A stretch of DNA of 19,523 nt from an uncultured Candidatus Saccharibacteria bacterium (GTDB lineage: Bacteria > Patescibacteriota > Saccharimonadia > Saccharimonadales > Saccharimonadaceae). Within the stretch, counting starts at the first letter, position 1; each line of letters opens with the position of its first letter. Location of the stretch: positions 1 through 19,523 of the forward strand of contig CALHWE010000018.1 of NCBI GenBank assembly GCA_938036785.1, in the 5' to 3' direction. This document shows positions 12,910-19,523 of the stretch, piece after piece. The notes under the pieces are model-generated. The model saw only the letters and a program-made list of their open reading frames with translations. It did not search any database and was not told the origin of the DNA. A program made the translations under genes and the position numbers.

Positions 12910-14082
12910 CTATTTCTGTGGGACATCAATGTATTCTTGCACTTTGCCGTCGCTTTTTAGCTGCGCGACTTGCTTGGTAAGCTCAGTGAGGGGGATATAG
13001 AGGTAGGTGAAACGGATTTTGCTATCGTTCTTCTCGTTTACTTTGACGAAGTAGTAGCCACTGTCGGTCGTGCTCTTGATGACACCAGAGGGTTTGCCAG
13101 GCTCGAGCTTGGCAAACTCACTTACCGCGAGGCCGTTGTAACTACTGGCAAGATTGATCAGGCCAGAATCCCCCACCTGCGGTTTGCTGCGGCCACTGCC
13201 ACCAAGCTGGGTCGCTATTTTGGCAAACTCACCATTACTGCTTGCCACCAGCCCCGCGGCTTTGCGCTGCAGCTCATCGGCCGTTTTATCAACCGCAAAG
13301 GCTACTCGAGCCCGCACAATGCTGCGCCGCACCGCCTGGCGATAATCCGATGGCGACCAGTTATACATCATGCGCGACGATGCATCGTACGTTTCTTGGC
13401 TAATCTTGCCATTAGCGGTGTTGCGCTGCTGCTCGATAACGGTATCAATGTCTTGCTCACTCACCGTGATGTTGTGCTGGCGTGCCAGCTTGGCGGCGTA
13501 GGTATCAACCAGCGCCCGGTTGAGCGACTCACGCTTGATGTGCTTGAGCTGCTCGCGGCCATCATCACTGTCGATGCGAATCTCATCGTACTTGCCTAGA
13601 TAATACTTAGATCCCCGATACTGCACCAGGTAGTCGCTATAGCGCACCAGCTCGCCATCAATACTAGCCACCGGCACAGGAAAGATCTGCGTCATGCGGT
13701 AGAGGAGGTTGTTGGAGCTCTGGGCAATGTAGAGCTGCTGCCACGCCACCGCCGCCAGCAGCAAGGCTGCTACCAGCGCCACAATGATTGTGTTGATAAT
13801 CACCCGTCGGCGTGACACCTGGACAGGGTGCTTAAACTTGCGCCCACCGGCCAATATCTCCTCGCGGTGCGCTGCTACTGTCTCATTGGTGATGCGCTCA
13901 AACTTCTTGGGAGTGTTGGGGTTGGCTGTGCCCGCCTCTGTTTTGGCAGATTTACCTGCTTTCTTGCCCTTTCGCTGCGGCTTGAGCGCTGCAAGGCGAT
14001 CCTTCAAGCCAGCGGCTGGGGCAGTTGATGTAGACTGAGCGCCGTAGCGGCTGCGTTTGGGTTTTTTGTTTGGTAATTTCAT
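12910..14082 (-). CDS. Membrane-anchored SurA/PrsA-like foldase
   Basis: A 390-residue protein with a long basic cytoplasmic N-terminus (1-93, rich in Lys/Arg/Ala/Pro), one membrane helix (about 94-117) and an extracytoplasmic part. Residues about 135-260 resemble the SurA N-terminal chaperone domain (IDGELVRYSDYLVQY, then helices ending VRRSIVRARVAF). Residues about 262-365 resemble a parvulin-type prolyl isomerase domain: FAKIATQLGGSG, VGDSGLINLAS, LEPGKPSGVIKSTTDSGYYFVKV. Such proteins help secreted proteins fold outside the membrane, in Gram-positives as PrsA. It overlaps the upstream PH-domain gene by ATGA, with GGAG 8 nt ahead of the ATG. Its place beside the pilin suggests folding of pilins or other exported proteins, by inference. 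Catalytic activity is uncertain. Confidence 0.78.
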   Translation of the reverse strand: MKLPNKKPKRSRYGAQSTSTAPAAGLKDRLAALKPQRKGKKAGKSAKTEAGTANPNTPKKFERITNETVAAHREEILAGGRKFKHPVQVSRRRVIINTIIVALVAALLLAAVAWQQLYIAQSSNNLLYRMTQIFPVPVASIDGELVRYSDYLVQYRGSKYYLGKYDEIRIDSDDGREQLKHIKRESLNRALVDTYAAKLARQHNITVSEQDIDTVIEQQRNTANGKISQETYDASSRMMYNWSPSDYRQAVRRSIVRARVAFAVDKTADELQRKAAGLVASSNGEFAKIATQLGGSGRSKPQVGDSGLINLASSYNGLAVSEFAKLEPGKPSGVIKSTTDSGYYFVKVNEKNDSKIRFTYLYIPLTELTKQVAQLKSDGKVQEYIDVPQK

Positions 14083-14594
14083 GGTGATACTCCTGCTGCT
14101 TGTGCTGCGCGCTCCGCCTCGCTGACGGCATCTTGCAGCTGATTGTAGATCTGCTCGGGGTGATCGACATTGCGGATGATGAGATCGCCCACAAATGTTT
14201 GGATCACAATCGTACCAAAATGAAACACCTCACCCGAGAATCCTGGTATATTATAGCTGATATTTTGGATTTTTGCCAAGCTCAGCTCCACCACATCGGT
14301 ACCAAAAAATCCTTTTTGCGTCACTTGGCGGATACGCTGGTTGGTCACGATGTAGTAGGTGTAGCGCCACATCAAAAAATGATAGCAAAAGCCAACAAGC
14401 CCGAGCCCCAGCCCCACCACTGGTAAGAGAAACAGCTCCAGTGTGTCTTGCCAGATCAGTGGTGGAATCGCCCCCACCGCCAGCGGTACCAGTAGCATAT
14501 AAAAACCCTTGCGCATGGCAATAATATGCCGCCGAAAGACAAACAGCAGCTCCTCACCATCGCGCTGCCCATTAAATGCCTTGGTCTGTGCCAT
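14079..14594 (-). CDS. PH-domain membrane protein (bPH2-like)
   Basis: A 171-residue protein. After about 28 residues come two membrane helices (about 30-52 and 55-77, the second ending LMWRYTYYI), then a bacterial PH-like domain: YYIVTNQRIRQVTQKGFFGTDVVELSLAKIQNI, with the TNxR start and a late Val/Ile-rich strand set, ending in a helix. Proteins of this type occur widely in bacteria with no settled function, possibly membrane or stress related. The ATG at 14594 is preferred over an upstream ATG-less extension to 14663 because residues before it are Asn/His-rich and unlike the family, and CAGGGA lies before it. It is translationally coupled (ATGA) to the foldase, so the two probably act at the same membrane site. 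Confidence 0.75.
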   Translation of the reverse strand: MAQTKAFNGQRDGEELLFVFRRHIIAMRKGFYMLLVPLAVGAIPPLIWQDTLELFLLPVVGLGLGLVGFCYHFLMWRYTYYIVTNQRIRQVTQKGFFGTDVVELSLAKIQNISYNIPGFSGEVFHFGTIVIQTFVGDLIIRNVDHPEQIYNQLQDAVSEAERAAQAAGVSP

Positions 14595-14642
14595 TATTCC
14601 CTGCCTTTTTGTGTGATGATTGTTATGCTTTTCTTGCTGTCT

Positions 14643-14651
14643 ATTGTAGCA
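14643..14651 (-). promoter_or_regulatory. Extended -10 of PH-domain/foldase operon
   Basis: TG-C-TACAAT on the minus strand, about 50 nt upstream of the PH-domain ATG. A TTGAGG lies 19 bp upstream, giving an imperfect -35. It stands back to back with the plus-strand promoter at 14657-14687, so the two promoters overlap. Confidence 0.45.
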
Positions 14652-14656
14652 CGAAC

Positions 14657-14687
14657 TTGACACTACCCCTCAATCCCCGCGTATAAT
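14657..14687 (+). promoter_or_regulatory. Promoter of Pro-rich membrane protein
   Basis: TTGACA (14657-14662) and TATAAT (14682-14687) are both perfect, separated by a long 19-bp spacer. The predicted start falls at or near ATG 14695, the first codon of a 10-residue ORF. Confidence 0.6.
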
Positions 14688-14694
14688 AAAAACC

Positions 14695-14727
14695 ATGACA
14701 ATACTACGGAGCATTTACATATGGTGA
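14695..14727 (+). CDS. Possible 10-residue leader peptide
   Basis: ATG 14695 lies 7 nt after the -10 and encodes MTILRSIYIW, then TGA. Its last codons overlap the start of the next gene (ATGGTGA), a stop-start arrangement that would couple translation. It may be an upstream ORF with regulatory effect or a chance frame. Confidence 0.35.
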   Translation: MTILRSIYIW

Positions 14728-15134
14728 CGGCAGGGCGATTTATCCACAAGCGCCGCACCACTGCTGGTGCCGGAGCGCCGCCAGTGCCACCGCCGCACCA
14801 CCCACCAGCTGCGCCACCAGTGCCAAAGGTACCAGCACCGCCGGCCGTGAGCCCCACCGAGCTACTGGCAGCACCTGACTGGCAGCGTCGCCTTGGCCAT
14901 GGCATTGTCCGTGCGCTTTGTATACTTGCGGCAGAAGCACTTGGCTGGCTATGCTACCTCTGCTGGACAAGTGACGGCACACGAGCCATGCCAGCCGACT
15001 TTATGGCTTGGGTCGTCTCATTCGCCCTCTTCTCCTCCGCCATTATGTTCGTTGGCGCTGCCTGCAGCCGATGGAAGGATATGTCCGACTGGGTGCGATG
15101 GGCAGCTGAGGTAGTTGGCGGGTTTGGGGGGTAA
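14721..15134 (+). CDS. Pro-rich small membrane protein, unknown function
   Basis: A 137-residue protein of no recognised family. A basic start (MVTAGRFIHKRRTT) is followed by a Pro/Ala/Val-rich low-complexity segment (about 15-47, many PP and HH pairs) and then two hydrophobic helices (about 59-81 and 92-113). The C-terminus is amphipathic with several Trp and ends in Gly. GGAG lies 9 nt before ATG 14721. A near-consensus promoter and a strong terminator frame it as a one-gene unit, which supports its being real. The Pro-rich arm may reach into the cytoplasm or through the cell wall depending on orientation. It is divergent from the PH-domain/foldase operon. Confidence 0.6.
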   Translation: MVTAGRFIHKRRTTAGAGAPPVPPPHHPPAAPPVPKVPAPPAVSPTELLAAPDWQRRLGHGIVRALCILAAEALGWLCYLCWTSDGTRAMPADFMAWVVSFALFSSAIMFVGAACSRWKDMSDWVRWAAEVVGGFGG

Positions 15135-15198
15135 TAAAACCCCACATTTCTTCGCTTCGTCACTCTGTGCTCACCACTACAAGATACTCAAGCAAAAC

Positions 15199-15230
15199 AA
15201 AAAACTCGCCGTTACCTTGGCGAGTTTTTG
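15199..15230. terminator. Bidirectional terminator
   Basis: AAAAACTCGCC and GGCGAGTTTTT (15199-15229) form a perfect 11-bp stem with an 8-nt loop. T runs are present on both strands, so it can end the 14721-15134 transcript from the left and the tRNA-Arg transcript from the right. Confidence 0.88.
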
Positions 15231-15298
15231 CTATAGCAAGTCAACACACTGAGCGGTGCACTATACCATACCGCTGCGCAGTTAGTTCATATAAATAC

Positions 15299-15375
15299 TG
15301 GTACCCCGGATAGGAGTCGAACCTACAACCTTCTCCTTAGGACGGAGTCGCTCTATCCAGTTGAGCTACCAGGGC
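15299..15375 (-). tRNA. tRNA-Arg (anticodon CCT)
   Basis: Read on the minus strand, acceptor GCCCTGG pairs with CCGGGGT with two G-T pairs. D stem GCTC/GAGC, anticodon arm CTCC/GGAG with loop GTCCTAA (outer A/A mismatch) and T arm GTAGG/CCTAT with TTCGACT follow. The anticodon CCT reads AGG (Arg). Discriminator A and CCA are encoded. Confidence 0.93.
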
Positions 15376-15383
15376 ATGGGTAT

Positions 15384-15392
15384 AGTATAGCA
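15384..15392 (-). promoter_or_regulatory. Extended -10 of tRNA-Arg
   Basis: TG-C-TATACT on the minus strand ends 8 nt before the tRNA 5' end. A TTCACT lies 18 bp upstream as a possible -35. It is the same extended hexamer used at pilD and the FimT-like gene. Confidence 0.6.
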
Positions 15393-15427
15393 TGCTATTT
15401 ACTCTGAAGTGAACTGTGCTAGACAAC

Positions 15428-15465
15428 AAAAAAGCCGAGGCATGGACACTTACCGGGCCCCGACT
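15428..15465 (-). terminator. Terminator downstream of pilC and repeat copy C
   Basis: On the minus strand AGTCGGGGC and GCCTCGGCT pair over nine positions (two G-T) around a 20-nt loop, followed by TTTTTTG. It lies between repeat copy C and tRNA-Arg, so the motor operon transcript would include copy C in its 3' untranslated region and stop here. Confidence 0.65.
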
Positions 15466-15586
15466 ATGGTGTACTCTTATACTATCATAAATGGCTATAG
15501 AGAATCAGACTTTCTCTCTTGAGATCGTCACAAGATTCAAGAATCAAGCATAATTCAATAGTCAATGCAGCTTCACTACCTCTCAC

Positions 15587-15723
15587 GCTCACGCTCCCAA
15601 CTCCCTCCTCCGGAACACTGTAAGGGTCGACATTCGCTGGATGTCGACCTCTTGCGTTGGGCTGAAAACCGGTCATTACGACCGGTTTTCACACTCCATC
15701 GGATGAAGTGTGGGAGAGTGAGC
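15587..15723 (-). repeat. Structured repeat, copy C
   Basis: Same element as copies A and B but on the minus strand. The closing stem is GCTCAC-T-CTCCCA with TGGGAG-C-GTGAGC. The first hairpin (15664-15690) keeps the GTAAT loop while the stem core changed from CTCGTT to CCGGTC with matching partners; the second (15625-15649) also shows paired changes. The linker CAGCCCAACGCAAGA differs from copy A by one base. It begins 43 nt past the pilC stop. Confidence 0.8.
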
Positions 15724-15766
15724 TAGCACAGAGAAAACAAAGTATTCGATATTCTGGCTGCAAGCA

Positions 15767-16975
15767 CTACGTCAGCTGCCCTACCAAGCTATATATCGGG
15801 AAGAGAATGGCCGCCACCATACCACCGGCCACGATGGCGAGGACGACCATGAGCACAGGCTCGATGGCAGTGGAGATGTTGCGGATTTCTTCGTCTAGCT
15901 CGTCTTCGTAAACTTGGGCAGTCTTACCCATCATTTCGTCGATCTTGCCCGACTGCTCACCGATCTTGATCATCTGCGGCACCATTGGCAAGATGTAATC
16001 CTCACGGCTCAGTGAGACAGACAGCGCTCGCCCACCCTTGACCTTCTCGGCAGTCCGGCGGATAGAAGCCTCGATAATCGTATTATTGACCCCTGTCGCG
16101 GTAATGTCGAGCATGTCGAGCATAGGCACACCAGTCGCAAGCAGCGTCTGGCCAGTACGGGTAAAGCGCGCCATGTAAAGCTTGCGAAACATACTGCCGA
16201 CAAAGGGCATATTAAGCTTAAGCGTGTCGAAAGCGCGCGTGCCAGGTCCTGTTTTGGCGTATTGGCGGGTGAAGTAGATAGCACCCACCAGCAAGATCAG
16301 CTCCGCCCACCAGAAGCTTGCAGTAAACTTCGCCACGGCGATCAGCGCCGCAGTGAGGAATGGCAGCGTCTTGTGCATGTCGCTATATAGCTTCTCCACC
16401 TGTGGCACCACCACAAGCAACATAAAGAGCATCACGCCCATGATCACTGCCAGGACGATGGCTGGGTACGTCATAGCACCGCGAATCTTGCTCACCATGG
16501 CGGCGTCCTTTTCTTGCTGGGAGGCAACCCGCTTGAGCGCTTGGTCGAGCGTACCAGAGGCCTCACCTGCAGTCACGAGCGATAGATAGATTTTGTCGAA
16601 GATCTCGGGGTGTTTGCCAAAGGAGTCCGATAGCTGCCGACCACCCTCAACATCGGCAATGATTTCTTGGATAATCTCTTGTAACTTCTTGTTCTCTGTC
16701 TGCTCCAGCACCGTGCGAAGGCTCTGCGACAGGGGTAGCCCCGCACCAATCAGCGTCGCAAGCTGACGAGTAAAGACCACCTTATCTTTGGTTGTCACAC
16801 GGCGCGTCAGGCTGCCAAAGAGCCCACCGCTCTCATCGACTTCTTTGATGTCGAGCGGAACGAAGCCTTGCTCAGTCAAAACGCGTGCCGCTGCCATCTC
16901 AGACTCGGCCTGGACGATAGATTTGATGATGGTGTCGGTCGCTTTGTCGCGTGCTTCGTAGTTGAACTTTCGCAT
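15767..16975 (-). CDS. pilC: Type IV pilus inner-membrane platform protein
   Basis: A 402-residue GspF/PilC protein that forms the membrane platform on which PilB and PilT act. After the N-terminal cytoplasmic domain (FNYEARDKATDTIIKSI, about 1-65) come two T2SF repeats (about 68-190 and 270-395), each starting with the FTRQLATLIGAGLPL or FTRTGQTLLATGVPM motif and containing GExSG (TAGEASGTLD, KIGEQSGKID). Membrane helices lie at about 170-192, 212-235 and 375-397. It is complete and of normal length. ATG 16975 lies 3 nt after the pilT stop with GAGAGG ahead, so pilB-pilT-pilC form one operon. Repeat copy C and a terminator follow. Confidence 0.96.
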   Translation of the reverse strand: MRKFNYEARDKATDTIIKSIVQAESEMAAARVLTEQGFVPLDIKEVDESGGLFGSLTRRVTTKDKVVFTRQLATLIGAGLPLSQSLRTVLEQTENKKLQEIIQEIIADVEGGRQLSDSFGKHPEIFDKIYLSLVTAGEASGTLDQALKRVASQQEKDAAMVSKIRGAMTYPAIVLAVIMGVMLFMLLVVVPQVEKLYSDMHKTLPFLTAALIAVAKFTASFWWAELILLVGAIYFTRQYAKTGPGTRAFDTLKLNMPFVGSMFRKLYMARFTRTGQTLLATGVPMLDMLDITATGVNNTIIEASIRRTAEKVKGGRALSVSLSREDYILPMVPQMIKIGEQSGKIDEMMGKTAQVYEDELDEEIRNISTAIEPVLMVVLAIVAGGMVAAILFPIYSLVGQLT

Positions 16976-16978
16976 TGA

Positions 16979-18049
16979 TTATCCTCTCATTAAGCGCTCA
17001 AATTCGGTGAGATCAACCGCGAACTCGCGGGCGCTGTCGTACGTCACGGTGCCACTCTGGACGAGGCTCACCAGTGTGCGATCCATCGTCTGCATACCTT
17101 GGTCTGCCCCAGTCTGGATGATGGCATCAAGCTGGTGACTCTTGCCCTCGCGGATGACGTTGCGTACCGCTGGGTTGGCTACCAAGACCTCAGCCGCTAC
17201 CACTCGCCCACCACCGATGGCTGGCACGAGGCGCTGGCTACAGATTGCCATCAAGATATTAGCCAGCTGAGCCCGAATCTGCGGCTGCTGGTGCGGCGGG
17301 AAGACGTCGATCATGCGGTCGATACTCTGTGCTGCACTATTGGTGTGTAAGGTGGCAAACACCAAGTGGCCTGTCTCGGCAATGGTGATAGCAGCACTAA
17401 TCGTCTCGAGATCGCGCATCTCACCAATCAGCACGACATCTGGGTCTTGGCGTAGGCTGGAACGCAGCGCGGCGCTAAAGGAGTAGGTATCATAGTGCAC
17501 TTCGCGCTGCACAACCACCGAGCGCTTACTCTTGTGAGTGAACTCAATCGGGTCTTCGATGGTGATGATGTGGTGCGACTTCTCAGTGTTGATCTTATCA
17601 ATCAAAGCAGCTAGTGTGGTAGACTTACCACTACCAGTTGGTCCTGTTACCAGCACCAGGCCGCGCGGGAAGTCAGCAAAGGTCATGACGACGGGCGGCA
17701 TACCGAGCTCGGTCACAGACTTGATTTCGTTCGGGATCAAACGCAGCGCGGCCGCCAAGTTGCCCCGCTCATGAAAGGCATTAACCCGGAAGCGTCCAAG
17801 ATTACCAAAGGCAAAGCTAAAGTCAAACTCTTTATCCTTCATCAGCACCTGCTGCTGGTCTTGGTCGAGAATGGCAAAAACAAGCCGCTCCACCTGCGCT
17901 TCGTCCAGCGGGCCAAAACCCGCCACAGGAGTCAGCGCACCATCAATGCGCAGCATGGGGGGTAACCCCACCTGAATGTGCAAGTCTGAGGCGCGGCGGC
18001 GCACCACATCCTCGAGCAGGACTTCTATGCGTAATTCTCTATTTTCCAT
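16979..18049 (-). CDS. pilT: Type IV pilus retraction ATPase
   Basis: A 356-residue PilT, normal length for the family. An N-terminal PAS-like domain (ASDLHIQVGLPPMLRIDG) precedes the RecA-like domain: Walker A GPTGSGKST (136-144), Asp box ITIEDPIEF (162-170), Walker B VVLIGEMRD (205-213) and His box GHLVFATLHTN (227-237). The C-terminal AVRNVIREGKSHQ (294-306) and GMQTMD (318-323) are PilT hallmarks that separate it from PilB. PilT depolymerises the pilus, powering twitching motility and uptake. Its presence implies the pilus is dynamic. The ribosome site is weak (AAGGAA about 14 nt upstream) and the gene starts 20 nt past pilB. Confidence 0.96.
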   Translation of the reverse strand: MENRELRIEVLLEDVVRRRASDLHIQVGLPPMLRIDGALTPVAGFGPLDEAQVERLVFAILDQDQQQVLMKDKEFDFSFAFGNLGRFRVNAFHERGNLAAALRLIPNEIKSVTELGMPPVVMTFADFPRGLVLVTGPTGSGKSTTLAALIDKINTEKSHHIITIEDPIEFTHKSKRSVVVQREVHYDTYSFSAALRSSLRQDPDVVLIGEMRDLETISAAITIAETGHLVFATLHTNSAAQSIDRMIDVFPPHQQPQIRAQLANILMAICSQRLVPAIGGGRVVAAEVLVANPAVRNVIREGKSHQLDAIIQTGADQGMQTMDRTLVSLVQSGTVTYDSAREFAVDLTEFERLMRG

Positions 18050-18069
18050 GGTAGTTGTTGGTTCCTTTC

Positions 18070-19523
18070 TTATGCTATGTCTGATGTGACACGGTTGACT
18101 TCCTCCAGGGTGGTAATCCCTTGCAGCGCCTTGAGGTAGCCATCTTGGCGCATCGTGATCATCCCTTGCTCGATGGCTTTTTTCTGGATCTCAGTACTCG
18201 ACGCTCGGGCGGTAATGAGCTGCTGGATCTCCTCTGTCACTTCCATCACCTCAAAGAGTCCGGCTCGGCCACTGTAGCCCCGTGGCGTGTTGGCGGTATC
18301 GCGCCCCCGCACCAGGCGATAGGACTTTTGGCCAGCCAGCGGTAAGTCACTATAACCAAGGTCGGCCGAGATTTTGGCTGCCTCTGCCTTGGTCTTGGGT
18401 AAGAGATGCCCGACAGTGCTGAGGATCATCTCTGTCTCGAGTGGATTAGACCAATAATTCTCGTGCTGCGGCCCAATCCGGCGTACCAGACGCTGGCCAA
18501 TGATGGTATTAACGGTGCTGGCGATGAGGAATGGCTCAATATGCATATCGAGCAAGCGCGGCAACACACCCGCTGCCGAGTTGGTGTGGAGCGTGCTAAA
18601 GACAAGGTGGCCCGTCAGTGCCGCCTGGACGGCGAGGTTGGCCGTCTCGTTGTCGCGGATCTCCCCCACCATCACCACATCAGGGTCTTGACGGAGAATA
18701 CTGCGCAGACCATTAGCAAAGGTAAGACCAACGTCACTATTGACCTGGATCTGGTTGACTCCCTCCATCTTGTACTCCACCGGGTCTTCGAGCGTGACGA
18801 TGTTGATGGTATCGTCCTTAATTTCTTTAATCAGTGCATAGAGGCTGGTCGACTTACCGCTACCGGTCGGGCCACTGGTGAGGATCATCCCATTGGGGCG
18901 GTGGATCCCCTGGCGAATGAGCCGGAGGGCACGCCCAGCATAGCCCATCTGCTCGAGCTCGAAGGATGTGCCAGTCTTATCCAGCAAGCGGATCACCACC
19001 TGCTCACCCCACACCACGGGGCTAATGGCAATACGAAGATCAACTTCCTTATCTGCCACCTTGACGGCAAACTGCCCATCCTGCGGGATACGGTGTTCAT
19101 CGATCTTCAACTCAGACAGGATCTTGATCCGACTCACTAGTGCTGGCTCGATACTCTTAGGTAATTGCATAACTTCGCGCAGCACACCATCGACGCGGCA
19201 GCGAATCTTGAGCGACTTCTCGAGCGGCTCAATGTGGATATCGCTCGCACGGCTCTTTACGGCGTATTCAAGGATAGTACTCAAGGCTCGGCTAATTGGT
19301 GAGTCTTGGACGATCGTCTTAATATCGCCCCGAGCTTCAGCGGCTGCCTCGGCCTGCGACACTTGGGCTGCCACGTTCACGCTACTGAGGTCGGTGCGGT
19401 ACTGCTCGAGCACATGACGCACCCCAGCCTCCGACGCCATAAAGACCTTGAGTGGGCGCTGGACGCGGTTAGCAAGGTAGTCGACCGCCTGGACGTTATT
19501 GGCATCAATCATCGCCACCGCCA
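18070..19523 (-). CDS. pilB: Type IV pilus extension ATPase, 5' end missing
   Basis: The frame is open at the right window edge; the visible first residues AVAMIDANNVQAVDYL match an internal part of PilB/GspE, so the N-terminal domain start is cut off. The RecA-like core has Walker A SGPTGSGKSTS, Asp box VTLEDPVEYK, Walker B VVMVGEIRD and His box GHLVFSTLHTN, all intact. Family members usually carry a tetracysteine zinc motif after the RLVRR segment; here the stretch from GQRLVRRIGPQHEN to GYSGRAGLFEVME has no Cys at all, so zinc binding is lost. PilB hydrolyses ATP to add pilins at the base. It leads the motor operon, followed by pilT and pilC. Confidence 0.95.
   Translation of the reverse strand, partial: AVAMIDANNVQAVDYLANRVQRPLKVFMASEAGVRHVLEQYRTDLSSVNVAAQVSQAEAAAEARGDIKTIVQDSPISRALSTILEYAVKSRASDIHIEPLEKSLKIRCRVDGVLREVMQLPKSIEPALVSRIKILSELKIDEHRIPQDGQFAVKVADKEVDLRIAISPVVWGEQVVIRLLDKTGTSFELEQMGYAGRALRLIRQGIHRPNGMILTSGPTGSGKSTSLYALIKEIKDDTINIVTLEDPVEYKMEGVNQIQVNSDVGLTFANGLRSILRQDPDVVMVGEIRDNETANLAVQAALTGHLVFSTLHTNSAAGVLPRLLDMHIEPFLIASTVNTIIGQRLVRRIGPQHENYWSNPLETEMILSTVGHLLPKTKAEAAKISADLGYSDLPLAGQKSYRLVRGRDTANTPRGYSGRAGLFEVMEVTEEIQQLITARASSTEIQKKAIEQGMITMRQDGYLKALQGITTLEEVNRVTSDIA

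Noticed and set aside
12970..13599. 209-codon open frame on the plus strand
   Set aside because: Antisense to the SurA/PrsA-like foldase; no promoter, ribosome site or domain.
15485..15676. 63-codon open frame on the minus strand across repeat copy C
   Set aside because: It runs through the structured repeat; the matching frames in copies A and B are not conserved as protein, whereas base pairing is.
4915..15723. CRISPR array or IS element as explanation of the repeats
   Set aside because: Copies are kilobases apart without regular spacers, on both strands, and no transposase is present; no target duplications are evident at the copy ends.
18406..19140. 244-codon open frame on the plus strand
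   Set aside because: Antisense to pilB, which has all ATPase motifs; no recognisable domain.

Overview
The window looks like a piece of a Patescibacteria/CPR genome, most likely Candidatus Saccharibacteria (TM7). This is an inference from gene content and protein style: a Gram-positive-like type IV pilus set with no visible outer-membrane secretin, compact operons, one Xer-type recombinase and many proteins of CPR character. It is not based on a marker-gene comparison. TGA is used as an ordinary stop codon, and 16S rRNA is absent.

Layout. 1-77 is tRNA-Val(GAC), followed by hairpins. 247-699 is an HxlR-family repressor on the plus strand. 700-2449 is a gene-poor, AT-richer stretch with only short doubtful ORFs. 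2450-4543 (minus) is a two-gene operon: a small membrane protein and a family 2 membrane glycosyltransferase, starting directly behind tRNA-Thr(CGT) at 4551-4626. 4915-5054 is the first copy of a structured repeat, followed by tRNA-Asp(GTC) with its own promoter and terminator. 5380-5910 (minus) is nucleoside diphosphate kinase, divergent from a Nudix hydrolase (6011-6406) and a XerC/D-like tyrosine recombinase (6449-7390). A second structured repeat lies at 7486-7627.

Most of the rest is a type IV pilus locus on the minus strand. The promoter-distal block (11754 to 7641) reads pilD prepilin peptidase, FimT/GspH-like pilin, PilV-like, PilW-like and PilX-like minor pilins. A separately transcribed major-pilin candidate sits at 12291-12749, with a strong promoter and terminator. 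Then come a membrane-anchored SurA/PrsA-like foldase and a PH-domain membrane protein (12910-14594), and divergently a Pro-rich small membrane protein (14721-15134). tRNA-Arg(CCT) follows at 15299-15375. The motor block is pilC (15767-16975), pilT (16979-18049) and pilB (18070 to the right edge, 5' end missing). Together PilB (extension ATPase), PilT (retraction ATPase), PilC (platform), PilD (processing) and the pilins would assemble a retractable surface pilus.

The most interesting signal is a repeat family of about 140 nt with three copies (4915-5054 plus, 7486-7627 plus, 15587-15723 minus) and one degenerate half copy near 11971-12010. Each copy has a long closing stem and two internal 25-28-nt hairpins. 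Stem bases change in pairs between copies, while one hairpin loop (GTAAT) and the linkers stay constant. That points to selection on a folded RNA or single-stranded DNA. Two other threads are promoters placed only 6-9 nt before start codons, suggesting leaderless mRNAs, and matched TTGC-N5-GCAA palindromes around the HxlR gene.
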